64,000 nucleotides of DNA from Heminiphilus faecis (GCF_008728965.1 NZ_VSMC01000011.1:38912-102911); one strand, 5' to 3'; positions 52,569 to 62,137 are shown, counted from the stretch's first letter. A program made the numbers and translations. The notes: generated from the sequence alone by a model not told the origin.

Positions 52569-53969
52569 ATGTCACTATCCAAGTTCAAGTTTATCCCGTT
52601 TCTATTAGTAACTGCATTATATACGGTTCCGGCAAACTCCCAACAACAGGAACCGGTAGAACCACGATTGCTTGACCTGCTGGAACTTGAAGAAGCCGAA
52701 GAGCCCGACTCAATCATAATCATAGAGGAAGAATACAATCCGTTCGCCGACTTTCTGACCGATACACTCGATGAAGTGTCGGCCATAAAGGAACTGCCGC
52801 TCATACCGACGTCTGACCTGCCGGTAATAACCTATATGCCGTTGGTGTTTGACTACGCGGAGTATATCGACTCAATAGCGGTGACCGACCCATCGCCTAT
52901 ATTGGCATCGGATAACGAAGCTTTAGACTGGCTTACAATCGAGGCCGACCGCCACCGCCGCTTCCGTGACATAAAAAGGCACTACATGATCAACCATCCC
53001 GATCTTGTAAAGTACAACATAATGACCCTGCCGGCTCCTCCCAAGCAGTACAAGGCCACTGTCGACCCGTCGCAGTCGACAATCATAATATCGGAAGTCA
53101 TCACCCTTGACAACAAGGTCAAAGAGCCTGACACCCAGATTGAAATCGAACGCCGCCACTGGCTGCACAACTTCTCAGCCGGGCTGCAGTTCTCACAAGC
53201 CTACATAAGCCCCAACTGGTATCAGGGAGGCAACAACAACGTCAACATGATAGGCAACGTGAGGTGGAACGTGAAACTGAACGAAAAATTTCACCCCAAC
53301 CTCATGGCCGAAGCCACGACCCAATACAAACTCGCCATATCAAGCGCGCCCAACGACACCGTGCACAACTACCTGATCAGCGAGGACCTGTTTCAATTCA
53401 ACGGCACATTCGGTGTAAGGGCCATCAACAACTGGTACTACTCGGCCAACGCCATGTTCAAGACCCAGTTCTTCAACAGTTACAAAAGTAACTCTCGCGA
53501 TTTGAAATCGGCATTTCTCTCGCCCGGAGAACTCAACGTCGGTCTCGGTATGACCTACAGCAAAGAAAACAAACCGAAACGCTTTCGTATAGAAGTGTCC
53601 ATATCTCCGTTGTCATACAACATGAAAATGTCGACCAACCACAAAATTAATGTCACCAACTTCGGCATAAAAGAGGGCCACCGCACCATAAGCGAAGTCG
53701 GTAGCAACGCAGAGATGAAGTTGTCATGGAACATAATGTGGAACATAACTTACAATTCACGTATATTCCTCTTCACCGACTATGATTATGCTCAGGGCGA
53801 CTGGGAAAACACGCTCAACTTCTCGATCAACCGCTATCTGTCGACACAATTATACGTACATCTTCGCTATGACTCAAGCCGCGACAAGGTTGATGACTCC
53901 CGATGGAGCAAATGGCAGTTGAAAGAGATTCTCAGCTTCGGCCTGCAGTATCAGTTCAAGACCATATAA
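52569..53969 (+). CDS. DUF3078 secreted/outer-membrane protein
   Basis: A 466-residue protein from ATG 52569 (the promoter excludes the in-frame start at 52536). Signal peptide ending near TVPANSQ, an acidic Glu-rich segment (LLDLLELEEAEEPDSIII), then the DUF3078 barrel-like half: HWLHNFSAGLQFSQAYISPN, WYQGGNNNVNMIGN, and repeated strands to the C-terminal FGLQYQFKTI. Function unknown; the family is widespread and mostly confined to Bacteroidota. Confidence 0.85.
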   Translation: MSLSKFKFIPFLLVTALYTVPANSQQQEPVEPRLLDLLELEEAEEPDSIIIIEEEYNPFADFLTDTLDEVSAIKELPLIPTSDLPVITYMPLVFDYAEYIDSIAVTDPSPILASDNEALDWLTIEADRHRRFRDIKRHYMINHPDLVKYNIMTLPAPPKQYKATVDPSQSTIIISEVITLDNKVKEPDTQIEIERRHWLHNFSAGLQFSQAYISPNWYQGGNNNVNMIGNVRWNVKLNEKFHPNLMAEATTQYKLAISSAPNDTVHNYLISEDLFQFNGTFGVRAINNWYYSANAMFKTQFFNSYKSNSRDLKSAFLSPGELNVGLGMTYSKENKPKRFRIEVSISPLSYNMKMSTNHKINVTNFGIKEGHRTISEVGSNAEMKLSWNIMWNITYNSRIFLFTDYDYAQGDWENTLNFSINRYLSTQLYVHLRYDSSRDKVDDSRWSKWQLKEILSFGLQYQFKTI

Positions 53970-53992
53970 AAAAATCCTCCTCGCTCCTCATC

Positions 53993-54568
53993 ATGCGCAT
54001 ACTCTCCATCCTCATCACCCTCATTGTCTGCACAGGCACAGTTCATGCGGCCAAACCGATACACGGCGGCTATTACGACCGCGACAGCGTAGAAGCCCGT
54101 CTACGCGGCATGCCTCTCCATATTATCGAAGGCATATGGCAATTTCCGAGCAACGGAGCAACAGTAGTCATCGAACGCATACAACATGACGGACCCATGA
54201 CCGACGAGGTCGTAGCCTACAGCATGATACTGCTCAAATCACCCATGCGCTCACTTTATCCGGGCACGGAAATAGGCACTCTCAAACCGACATCCAAACG
54301 CGGCGTATACTCAGCTGTACTATATACCGACACCGATGGCGGCCGACGTCTGTTGAAGCCAAAAAACTTCACCCTTACCCTGAACGACGACGGGCACCTC
54401 GGCTTTCACAGACACGGCTCAAGCATAAAAGCAAACATCTGGAGGATGCTCCCCTACATATCACGTCTCGGCATAAGGGTCAATAACGATAAACCGCGCG
54501 ACGTAAACGGCTGCGTGCGCGTATTCCCGATGTCGAAAGACGGCCCCATCGAACCACGATATTTGTAA
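53993..54568 (+). CDS. Hypothetical secreted protein
   Basis: A 191-residue protein starting at ATG 53993, where a clean signal peptide begins (MRILSILITLIVCTGTVHA). The body has GIWQFPSNGATVVIERI and GRRLLKPKNFTLTLNDDGHL; the pattern is like a small beta-barrel or calycin-type sandwich. The GIWQFPSNG opening resembles lipocalin-like Bacteroidota proteins, but I would not name a family. Downstream of the DUF3078 gene by 23 bases and probably in its operon. Confidence 0.6.
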   Translation: MRILSILITLIVCTGTVHAAKPIHGGYYDRDSVEARLRGMPLHIIEGIWQFPSNGATVVIERIQHDGPMTDEVVAYSMILLKSPMRSLYPGTEIGTLKPTSKRGVYSAVLYTDTDGGRRLLKPKNFTLTLNDDGHLGFHRHGSSIKANIWRMLPYISRLGIRVNNDKPRDVNGCVRVFPMSKDGPIEPRYL

Positions 54569-54586
54569 AACCGCATTACCTCCGCC

Positions 54587-55069
54587 ATGAAACCAATATT
54601 GTCGCTGCTTATAATACTGCTGTCCGTGACGGCCTATGCCGACACACGCACCCGCACGACACGACGCCATCTCAAACCGATTATAGCGGAAGCGACAAAC
54701 GACACCATACGACCGACAGACCCCGCTATGACAGGGAGCCCCGACAGCCTATCCATAAAAGGATACGACAAGCCCCTGCGCTCCATGCGCGAGACATTTT
54801 TCATAACCAATCGACACTGCATGCCGCTGCACACGGTAAAACTGCATATAAGCTACTACACAATGGGCGGCGAGATGCTGCACAGCCGTGACGTAACAAT
54901 CGACACAACGATACCTCCGGGAGAAACACATCAAGTAAGCACTCCGGCATGGGACCGGCAGAAAGCATATTATTATATAGGTACGCGCGTGACTCCACGC
55001 TCGAAAAAAGCACTGCCCTACTACCCTAAAATAGCCATAATTTCAGCGCTGCTGGCCCCTATCGAATAA
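54587..55069 (+). CDS. Hypothetical secreted protein with Ig-like strand pattern
   Basis: A 160-residue protein with signal peptide (MKPILSLLIILLSVTAYAD). Residues 66-145 form a single beta-sandwich-like domain (FFITNRHCMPLHTVKLHISY, HSRDVTIDTTIPPGETHQVS, YYYIGTRVTPR) reminiscent of FxLYD-type periplasmic domains. Tenth-percentile length for any known family; none is assigned. It lies 18 bases after the preceding gene. Confidence 0.55.
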   Translation: MKPILSLLIILLSVTAYADTRTRTTRRHLKPIIAEATNDTIRPTDPAMTGSPDSLSIKGYDKPLRSMRETFFITNRHCMPLHTVKLHISYYTMGGEMLHSRDVTIDTTIPPGETHQVSTPAWDRQKAYYYIGTRVTPRSKKALPYYPKIAIISALLAPIE

Positions 55070-55071
55070 TA

Positions 55072-55132
55072 TTGTATAACATACAATAACGTTATCATAC
55101 AATATACAATAACATTAATTTCCTTATTGTAT
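55072..55132 (+). promoter_or_regulatory. Inverted-repeat operator cluster upstream of the xylose genes
   Basis: TTGTATAACATACAA (55072-55086) is a perfect inverted repeat with a 3-base centre. ATAACGTTAT (55086-55095) is a 10-base palindrome. ATACAATAA (55104-55112) pairs with TTATTGTAT (55124-55132). These repeated TTGTAT/ATACAA words lie upstream of the regulator's promoter and are the likely binding sites of the Nudix-type regulator that follows, but the assignment is by position only. Confidence 0.55.
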
Positions 55133-55186
55133 ACATAAAGATAACTATCTCACACCAAAGCAATGTTTTATAACATGTATTAAAAA

Positions 55187-55218
55187 TTTGTTTTATTAAA
55201 ATCCGATTACTAAATTTG
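55187..55218 (+). promoter_or_regulatory. Promoter of the xylose regulator
   Basis: TTTG at 55187-55190, a 20-base spacer and TAAATTTG at 55211-55218, a full consensus. It is about 33 bases before the GTG start codon and about 55 bases downstream of the inverted repeats. Confidence 0.8.
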
Positions 55219-55251
55219 CAGCGATTAACCAACTAACCAAGCCACAGAACA

Positions 55252-55983
55252 GTGCTCGACCCCCAAACGACGGCCCCATTAGCCAACAATCACATATCTG
55301 TCGACTGCGTTGTCGTAGGATTTGACGGCGAACAGCTTAAAGTGCTGCTCGTAAACCGTCACGGCGAAGAGGACGGAAAAGAGTACCATGACATGAAACT
55401 GCCCGGAAGCCTTATATATCAGGACGAAGACCTTGATGAAGCCGCCCGCAGGGTATTATACGAACTTACCGGGCTTAAAAACGTAAGTCTGCTTCAATTC
55501 AAGGCATTCGGTTCAAAAGACCGCACGAGCGACATACGCGACGTACATTGGCTCGAACGGGCACAGAACGCCAAAGTAGAACGCATCGTGACCATAGGCT
55601 ATATGGCTCTCGTAAAAATCGACCGTACTATCGACTCTTCACTCGACGAGCATCAGGCATCATGGGTAGCTTTGTCTGACATAAAAGAGCTTGCGTTTGA
55701 CCACAATCTTATCGTTAACGAAGCCACCCGTTACATACGTCAGGTTGCCGACGCCCAGCCTTCGATACTGTTTGAGCTGTTGCCGCGCAAATTTACAGCA
55801 GCACAACTGCGAAGTCTCTACGAAGTCATCCATGACCGCAGCATCGACGTACGTAATTTCCATAAAAAAATAAGCATGATGGACTATGTGGTGCCGCTCG
55901 AAGAACGACAGCAGGGAGTAGCCCACCGCGCGGCACGTTACTACAAGTTTGACAAAAAGATTTACAACAAAAACAGACGATAA
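55252..55983 (+). CDS. Nudix-related transcriptional regulator of pentose use
   Basis: A 243-residue regulator of the NrtR/AraR Nudix class. The N-terminal Nudix fold (residues 15-145) has the Nudix box degenerate: GSLIYQDEDLDEAARRVLYE lacks the RExxEE glutamates, so catalysis is unlikely and it should bind ligand only. The C-terminal winged helix (residues 160-243: FTAAQLRSLYEVIHD, DVRNFHKKISMMDYV) binds DNA. GTG start 55252. Directly upstream of xylB, with inverted repeats in front of its own promoter, it most likely controls xylose use, by analogy with Bacteroides AraR. The ligand is not shown. Confidence 0.82.
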   Translation: MLDPQTTAPLANNHISVDCVVVGFDGEQLKVLLVNRHGEEDGKEYHDMKLPGSLIYQDEDLDEAARRVLYELTGLKNVSLLQFKAFGSKDRTSDIRDVHWLERAQNAKVERIVTIGYMALVKIDRTIDSSLDEHQASWVALSDIKELAFDHNLIVNEATRYIRQVADAQPSILFELLPRKFTAAQLRSLYEVIHDRSIDVRNFHKKISMMDYVVPLEERQQGVAHRAARYYKFDKKIYNKNRR

Positions 55984-56010
55984 CCAATCATCAAAAAAAT
56001 TTAAATCATT

Positions 56011-57498
56011 ATGTATTTATTAGGTTACGACATAGGTAGCTCTTCAGTAAAAGCGAGTCTGGTAGACGCAACTACAGGCAAGTGCGTATCATCGGCATTC
56101 TTCCCGAAAGTCGAAGCCGAAATCATCGCCATAAAACAAGGCTGGGCCGAGCAGCAGCCCGACCAGTGGTGGAAACACCTCAAACAATCGACACAGGCCA
56201 TATTGGCAGAGTCAGGCATCGACCCCAAAGACATAAAAGCCATAGGCATCTCATACCAGATGCACGGATTGGTGTGCATTGACAAAAATCGCAATGTGCT
56301 GCGTCCCGCCATCATATGGTGCGACTCCCGCGGCGTACCATATGGCGAAAAAGCATTCAACGAACTCGGCGCCGAGCAGTGTCTGAGCCACATCCTCAAC
56401 TCTCCGGGCAACTTTACCGCCACAAAACTTGCATGGGTAAAGGAAAACGAGCCGGAACTTTTCGAAAAAATAGACAAGATACTTCTACCGGGCGACTACA
56501 TAGCCATGCGGCTTACCGACCGGGTATGCACAACCGTATCCGGGCTCTCCGAAGCCATGTTATGGGACTTCAAGACCGGAGCGATTGCCGACTTCCTTCT
56601 CGAATATCTCGGCTTCAGCCCGACTATAATACCGGAAATCGTACCGACATTTACCATACAAGGCTATGTCACCGCAGAAGCAGCTGCCGATCTTGGCCTC
56701 GCCGAAGGCATACCGGTGGCATACCGTGCCGGCGACCAGCCCAACAATGCGCTGTCGCTTAACGTATTCAACCCGGGAGAGATAGCATCAACCGCAGGTA
56801 CGTCAGGCGTTGTATACGGCGTAAACGGAGAAGTCAACTACGATACAAAATCGCGCGTAAACACCTTTGCCCACGTCAACCACACCAACGACAGCACACG
56901 TCTGGGCATCATGGCCTGCATAAGCGGCACCGGCATACTCAACTCGTGGATGAAGCGCAACGTAGCTCCCGAAGGCATAAGCTATCCCGAGATGAACGAC
57001 CTCGCCGCACAGGTGCCCATAGGCAGCGAAGGCGTGACCATACTCCCCTTCGGCAACGGCGCCGAACGTGTTCTTCAAAACAAGGAGATAGGCAGCTCCA
57101 TACATGGCGTCAACTTCCTTCGCCACAGCAAGGCCCATCTTGTCAGAGCAGCACAGGAAGGCATAGTATTCTCGTTTCAATACGGCATAGAGATTATGGA
57201 AGCGCTTGGCATGGACGTAAAGAAAATACACGCCGGACACGCCAATATGTTCCTCAGTCCTCTCTTCCGCGACACTCTCGCAGGAGTCAGCGGAGCCACC
57301 ATCGAGCTATTTGACACCGACGGCTCGGTAGGCGCGGCCAAAGGTGCCGGCATGGGCGCCGGCATATACGCCGACAACAATGAGGCCTTTGCAACTCTCG
57401 ACCGCATTGAGATAATAGAACCCGACCACAAAAACCGTCAGGCATATCAGGATGCCTACGGCCGTTGGAAAGAACGTCTTGAAATGTATTTACACTAA
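56011..57498 (+). CDS. xylB: Xylulokinase
   Basis: A 495-residue FGGY-family kinase that phosphorylates D-xylulose. Motifs: DIGSSSVKASLVDATTGK (phosphate-binding), IGISYQMHGLVCID, PAIIWCDSRGVPYG, ASTAGTSGVVYGV, and VRAAQEGIVFSFQYGIEIME near the end. 28 bases after the regulator and 46 before xylA, as in Bacteroides xylose loci. Confidence 0.95.
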   Translation: MYLLGYDIGSSSVKASLVDATTGKCVSSAFFPKVEAEIIAIKQGWAEQQPDQWWKHLKQSTQAILAESGIDPKDIKAIGISYQMHGLVCIDKNRNVLRPAIIWCDSRGVPYGEKAFNELGAEQCLSHILNSPGNFTATKLAWVKENEPELFEKIDKILLPGDYIAMRLTDRVCTTVSGLSEAMLWDFKTGAIADFLLEYLGFSPTIIPEIVPTFTIQGYVTAEAAADLGLAEGIPVAYRAGDQPNNALSLNVFNPGEIASTAGTSGVVYGVNGEVNYDTKSRVNTFAHVNHTNDSTRLGIMACISGTGILNSWMKRNVAPEGISYPEMNDLAAQVPIGSEGVTILPFGNGAERVLQNKEIGSSIHGVNFLRHSKAHLVRAAQEGIVFSFQYGIEIMEALGMDVKKIHAGHANMFLSPLFRDTLAGVSGATIELFDTDGSVGAAKGAGMGAGIYADNNEAFATLDRIEIIEPDHKNRQAYQDAYGRWKERLEMYLH

Positions 57499-57543
57499 TA
57501 ACAATAACCAACAACATTAATAAACATCTAAAACATTAAAATT

Positions 57544-58860
57544 ATGGCAACAAAAGAGTATTTTCCCGGGATAGGTAAAATCCAGTTTGAAGGCAAAGAC
57601 AGCAAGAATCCGCTGGCTTACCGCTACTATGACGCCGAAAAGGTAATCCTCGGCAAAAAAATGAAAGATTGGCTGAAGTTTGCCATGGCATGGTGGCACA
57701 CTCTTTGCGCCGAGGGCGGCGACCAGTTCGGCGGCGGCACAAAGAAATTTCCTTGGAACGAGGGCAACGATGCCGTAGAAATCGCAAAACAAAAAGTCGA
57801 TGCAGGCTTCGAATTCATGCAGAAGATGGGCATCGAATACTTCTGCTTCCATGATGTCGACCTCGTAAGCGAAGGCAATTCTGTAGAAGAATATGAAAGC
57901 AACCTCAAGGCTACCGTTGCTTATCTCAAGGAAAAGATGGCCGAGACCGGCATCAAAAACCTCTGGGGTACAGCCAATGTGTTCGGCAACGGCCGTTACA
58001 TGAACGGAGCAGCCACCAACCCTGACTTTGACGTAGTAGCACGCGCTGCCGTTCAGATCAAGAACGCCATTGACGCCACTATCGAGCTCGGCGGTACCAA
58101 CTACGTATTCTGGGGTGGTCGCGAAGGCTACATGTCACTGCTCAATACCGACCAGAAGCGTGAGAAAGAGCACTTGGCCATGATGCTTACCATAGCACGC
58201 GACTACGCACGCGCCAAAGGCTTCACAGGCACATTCCTCATCGAGCCCAAGCCCATGGAACCCTCCAAGCACCAGTATGATGTTGACAGCGAAACCGTAA
58301 TAGGCTTCCTCAAGGCTCACGGTCTTGACAAGGACTTCAAGCTCAACATCGAGGTAAACCACGCTACTCTCGCCGGCCACACATTCGAGCACGAACTCGC
58401 AGTAGCTGTCGACAACAACATGCTCGGCTCTATCGACGCCAACCGCGGTGACTACCAGAACGGATGGGATACCGACCAGTTCCCCATCGACAACTTCGAG
58501 CTCATTCAGGCCATGATGCAGATCATACGCAACGGCGGCCTCGGCAACGGCGGTACCAATTTCGACGCAAAAACCCGTCGCAACTCTACCGATCTCGAAG
58601 ACATATTCATCGCCCATATCGCCGGCATGGACGCAATGGCACGCGCACTCGAGAGCGCAGCCGCTCTGCTCGAAGAGTCGCCCTACAAGAAGATGCTTGC
58701 CGACCGCTACGCATCGTTTGACAGCGGCAAGGGCAAGGAATTCGAGGAAGGCAAGCTCACACTCGAGGAAGTAGCCGCCTACGGCAAAGAGGTCAACGAA
58801 CCCAAGCAGACCAGCGGCAAGCAGGAACTTTATGAGGCTATCGTAGCCATGTACTGCTAA
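57544..58860 (+). CDS. xylA: Xylose isomerase
   Basis: A 438-residue class II xylose isomerase converting D-xylose to D-xylulose. Motifs: [34 protein letters not shown] (His and Asp of the site), [73 protein letters not shown] (metal ligands). Codon use is noticeably more biased than its neighbours, which fits high expression. Confidence 0.98.
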   Translation: MATKEYFPGIGKIQFEGKDSKNPLAYRYYDAEKVILGKKMKDWLKFAMAWWHTLCAEGGDQFGGGTKKFPWNEGNDAVEIAKQKVDAGFEFMQKMGIEYFCFHDVDLVSEGNSVEEYESNLKATVAYLKEKMAETGIKNLWGTANVFGNGRYMNGAATNPDFDVVARAAVQIKNAIDATIELGGTNYVFWGGREGYMSLLNTDQKREKEHLAMMLTIARDYARAKGFTGTFLIEPKPMEPSKHQYDVDSETVIGFLKAHGLDKDFKLNIEVNHATLAGHTFEHELAVAVDNNMLGSIDANRGDYQNGWDTDQFPIDNFELIQAMMQIIRNGGLGNGGTNFDAKTRRNSTDLEDIFIAHIAGMDAMARALESAAALLEESPYKKMLADRYASFDSGKGKEFEEGKLTLEEVAAYGKEVNEPKQTSGKQELYEAIVAMYC

Positions 58861-58892
58861 TCTATCAATTGATTAATAAACCTAAGTACCCG

Positions 58893-58924
58893 CTATGGCG
58901 GAGCTCCCCGGAGCTCTGCCATAG
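58893..58924 (+). promoter_or_regulatory. Long intercistronic stem-loop between xylA and xylE
   Basis: A 15-bp stem with one G-U pair (58893-58907/58910-58924, CTATGGCGGAGCTCC on the left) and an almost closed loop. It is not followed by a T-run, so it is more likely an mRNA-processing or stability element than a terminator. It could raise xylA over xylE expression. Confidence 0.5.
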
Positions 58925-58954
58925 TGTCGTATTTACCATAAAAACATTTTCACC

Positions 58955-60436
58955 ATGGAATATCCTGAAAAAGGGAGCAAACTATATCTGTTTTCAATCG
59001 TGCTTGTGGCCGTGCTCGGCGGATTGCTGTTCGGTTATGATACCGCAGTGATATCCGGTGCCGAAAAAGGGTTACAGGCATTTTTCTTGGGGGCCAAGGA
59101 CTTCGTGTACACCGATGTCATTCACGGCATCACTTCGTCAAGCGCGCTGATAGGATGTATTGTCGGCAGCGCATTGTCGGGCTTCTTCGCACAGAGACTC
59201 GGACGTAAAAAGTCGCTTGCCGTGGCAGGTGTGTTTTTCTTCCTGTCGGCACTCGGCTCGTATTATCCCGAATTTCTGTTCTTCGAGCATGGCAAACCCA
59301 CCTACAGCCTGTTGTGGATGTTTAACTTCTACCGCATACTCGGAGGTGTCGGCGTAGGACTTGCCTCGGCCATATGCCCGATGTATATAGCCGAAGTAGC
59401 CCCCTCCAATATACGAGGCACACTCGTGTCATGGAACCAGTTCGCCATCATATTCGGTCAGCTTGTCGTGTACTTCGTCAACTTCATGATACTTGGCGAG
59501 CACACCAACCCTATCATCGAAAAAACAGCCCACAACCTGTATGTCGTACTTCCGGAGTCTGACGCATGGACCATCATGACAGGCTGGCGCTACATGTTCG
59601 GCAGCGAGGCATTTGTTGCCGGCGTATTTACCGTACTCGTATGTCTGGTACCGGAGTCTCCCCGCTATCTCGCGCTCATCGGAAAGGACAACAAGGCACT
59701 CGCAGTACTCGCACGCATCAACGGCATAAGCAAAGCACGCGAGATACTCTCTGACATAAAGTCTACGGTAGAAGTCAAGAGCGAACGCCTCTTCTCTTTC
59801 GGCATAATGGTCATCTTCGTAGGCATCATGCTCTCTGTTTTCCAGCAGGCCGTGGGCATCAACGCCGTACTTTACTATGCTCCGCGCATATTCGACTCAA
59901 TGAACATGGGCAACCCCATGGTTCAGACAGTCATCATGGGCATCGTCAACATAGCCTTCACACTTGTGGCCGTATTTACGGTTGAAAAACTCGGACGCAA
60001 ACCGCTTCTCATATGGGGTTCGCTCGGCATGGCTCTCGGGGCTCTCGGCGTTGCGGTATCCAACCTTGTCACCGTACCGCCCATCGTGCCGGTAATAAGC
60101 ATCATGGTATACTCCGCATCATTCATGTTCTCGTGGGGACCGATATGCTGGGTACTCATTTCCGAAATCTTCCCCAATACCATCCGCGGTGCCGCGGTAG
60201 CCATAGCGGTGGCATTCCAGTGGATATTCAACTTCATCGTATCGAGTACGTTTGTTCCGATGTACAACATGCGGCTCGGCGAAATGGGCGACCGCTTCGG
60301 TCATATGTTTGCCTACGCACTTTACGGCGTCATCTGTGTCTTGGCAGCAATCTTCGTTTACAAACTTGTACCCGAAACCAAGGGCAAGACTCTCGAAGAC
60401 ATGACCGCCCTGTGGCGCAACCGCAACAAAAAATAA
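58955..60436 (+). CDS. xylE: D-xylose:proton symporter-type sugar transporter
   Basis: A 493-residue MFS sugar porter with 12 helices. Signatures: GLLFGYDTAVISGA, RLGRKKSLAVAG, RILGGVGVGLASAICPMYIA, VPESPRYLALIGK, FQQAVGINAVLYYAPRIF, PETKGKTLEDMT. The QQxxGxN and PESPRxL motifs identify the XylE/GLUT sugar-porter group. Downstream of xylA in the same direction, so it probably brings in the xylose. Confidence 0.93.
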   Translation: MEYPEKGSKLYLFSIVLVAVLGGLLFGYDTAVISGAEKGLQAFFLGAKDFVYTDVIHGITSSSALIGCIVGSALSGFFAQRLGRKKSLAVAGVFFFLSALGSYYPEFLFFEHGKPTYSLLWMFNFYRILGGVGVGLASAICPMYIAEVAPSNIRGTLVSWNQFAIIFGQLVVYFVNFMILGEHTNPIIEKTAHNLYVVLPESDAWTIMTGWRYMFGSEAFVAGVFTVLVCLVPESPRYLALIGKDNKALAVLARINGISKAREILSDIKSTVEVKSERLFSFGIMVIFVGIMLSVFQQAVGINAVLYYAPRIFDSMNMGNPMVQTVIMGIVNIAFTLVAVFTVEKLGRKPLLIWGSLGMALGALGVAVSNLVTVPPIVPVISIMVYSASFMFSWGPICWVLISEIFPNTIRGAAVAIAVAFQWIFNFIVSSTFVPMYNMRLGEMGDRFGHMFAYALYGVICVLAAIFVYKLVPETKGKTLEDMTALWRNRNKK

Positions 60437-60455
60437 ACATCAGCAGCAACATTTT

Positions 60456-60489
60456 TATACGGCCGGCACCGATAGGTTTCGGCCGTATA
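60456..60489 (+). terminator. Terminator hairpin after xylE
   Basis: TATACGGCCG (60456-60465)/CGGCCGTATA (60480-60489) forms a 10-bp stem, 20 bases after the xylE stop; a T-rich stretch follows only weakly. Confidence 0.55.
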
Positions 60490-60543
60490 TTGTTATACAT
60501 TAGTATTGCATAAGGGTAATTTCCGATTTCCGCAAAAAGTCAT

Positions 60544-60551
60544 TACCTTTG
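60544..60551 (+). promoter_or_regulatory. Promoter of the SIS-domain gene
   Basis: TACCTTTG matches the -7 box and lies 37 bases before the start codon. Confidence 0.6.
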
Positions 60552-60587
60552 TAATATTAATTATTGTAAATTGAAGCGATTGAACTT

Positions 60588-61196
60588 ATGACCGATATTC
60601 AACAATCGATGCGTCAGATCCTTCAGGACGAGAGCCGGGCCATAGCCAATATTCCGGTAAGCGACGCCTATGACCGCGCCGTAGAGCTTATCGCAGAGCA
60701 CGTACATAACCGCAAAGGCAAACTTGTGACCTCAGGCATGGGCAAAGCCGGCCAGATAGCCATGAACATAGCCACTACATTCTCCTCGACAGGCACTCCC
60801 GCAGTCAACCTGCATCCATCGGAAGCCCAGCACGGCGATCTCGGAGTCATACAACCCGATGATGTGATGCTACTGATATCCAACTCCGGCAAAACACGCG
60901 AAATAATAGATCTCGTGCACTTGACCCACAATCTGTATGCCGACATACCGCTAATTGTCATCACCGGCAATCCTGACAGCGAGCTTGCCCGCATAGCCAA
61001 TATCACACTCGCTACCGGCGGCGCACCGGAAGTGTGTCCGCTCGGGCTTACTCCCACCACATCCACCACCATGATGACCGTCATAGGCGATGTGCTTGTG
61101 GTCAACGTCATGAGACGTTGCGGTTTCACACGCGAGCAATACGCCCTGCGCCACCACGGAGGTTACTTGGGCACCAAGTCGAGAGGACAGGAATAA
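60588..61196 (+). CDS. SIS-domain sugar-phosphate isomerase (KpsF/GutQ-like, no CBS)
   Basis: A 202-residue SIS-domain protein resembling the catalytic half of D-arabinose 5-phosphate isomerase (KdsD/GutQ), an enzyme of the Kdo pathway: TSGMGKAGQIAMNIATTFSS, TPAVNLHPSEAQHGDLGVIQ, LISNSGKTREIIDL, PEVCPLGLTPTTSTTMMTVI. The usual two C-terminal CBS domains are missing; length stops at the SIS fold. The next gene is a sugar-kinase fold, so an unlinked sugar-phosphate role is also possible. Confidence 0.8.
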   Translation: MTDIQQSMRQILQDESRAIANIPVSDAYDRAVELIAEHVHNRKGKLVTSGMGKAGQIAMNIATTFSSTGTPAVNLHPSEAQHGDLGVIQPDDVMLLISNSGKTREIIDLVHLTHNLYADIPLIVITGNPDSELARIANITLATGGAPEVCPLGLTPTTSTTMMTVIGDVLVVNVMRRCGFTREQYALRHHGGYLGTKSRGQE

Positions 61197-61214
61197 CACC
61201 GCATAAATTCAACT

Positions 61215-62120
61215 ATGAGAAAGATTATCTTAATCGGAGAATGTGAACTGAATGTACTTTTCCGCAATGACCGACCATGGCGAGCGCTTCCGGGAGGCAT
61301 ATTGCTCAATTCGGCGGCAGCACTCGGCAACCGCAAGTACGACGTCACCTTCGTATCGGAAGCCGCCACCGACCATGTGGGCGACATAATCGTGGATTTT
61401 CTTACCCTACACGGAGTAGCCATACATTCAATCGACCGCTTTACCGAAGGACACACTTCATCGGTACTCACATTTTCATCAGACCACGGCGAAGTACGCC
61501 ACTGCGTACGTTACAAGCAGTACCCCCAACAGAGTTTCGGAGTTGTATGGCCGCGCATAGACCCTGATGACATAGTCATATTCGGCGAATTTTACTCTAT
61601 CGACGAAAGAGTGCGTGCACGTTTGTTTGACATAGTGAAATACGCGTCAGAACGGCGTGCCATCATCATATATGCCCCGGCAATAGACAACTCACGGGTG
61701 ACACGCATAACACGGGTCATGCCGGCAATTCTGGAAAATCTCGAAATATCCGACATAGTGGTTACCGACCGCAAAAGCATAGCCACTATATTCAATAAAG
61801 ATGACGACAAGGCCGCCTATGCCGATCACATAAGCTTCTACAGTTTCAACCATGTCAACATCGACTTCGCAACCTCGTCGATAAACATGCATTGCCGCAA
61901 ATATTCACAAAGCGTAAAGCTATCGGACCATCCCGACCCCGACGTGGCAATGTCAGGCATCATCGCAGGCATAGCGGCTGCTATCATTGACAACGGACTG
62001 CTCCGAGAAAATATGGAGCACCTTACCTCTGACGACGTGGAACTGCTGCTCAATAACGCCATAAAATGGAGCGACAGCGCCGCAGCCGCACCCGACAATA
62101 TAGTAGAGCCCCTAAACTGA
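61215..62120 (+). CDS. PfkB-fold carbohydrate kinase-like protein, degenerate active site
   Basis: A 301-residue ribokinase/PfkB-fold protein: N-terminal IILIGECELNVLF, ALPGGILLNSAAALG (substrate-binding Gly-Gly) and FVSEAATDHVGDIIVDFL. The family C-terminal DTxGAGDxF catalytic-base/anion-hole motif is replaced by HPDPDVAMSGIIAGIAAAI, so normal kinase activity is doubtful. It follows the SIS gene by 18 bases. Possible regulator or pseudoenzyme; not assigned. Confidence 0.72.
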   Translation: MRKIILIGECELNVLFRNDRPWRALPGGILLNSAAALGNRKYDVTFVSEAATDHVGDIIVDFLTLHGVAIHSIDRFTEGHTSSVLTFSSDHGEVRHCVRYKQYPQQSFGVVWPRIDPDDIVIFGEFYSIDERVRARLFDIVKYASERRAIIIYAPAIDNSRVTRITRVMPAILENLEISDIVVTDRKSIATIFNKDDDKAAYADHISFYSFNHVNIDFATSSINMHCRKYSQSVKLSDHPDPDVAMSGIIAGIAAAIIDNGLLRENMEHLTSDDVELLLNNAIKWSDSAAAAPDNIVEPLN

Positions 62121-62137
62121 TAAAATTTGAGAACGGC

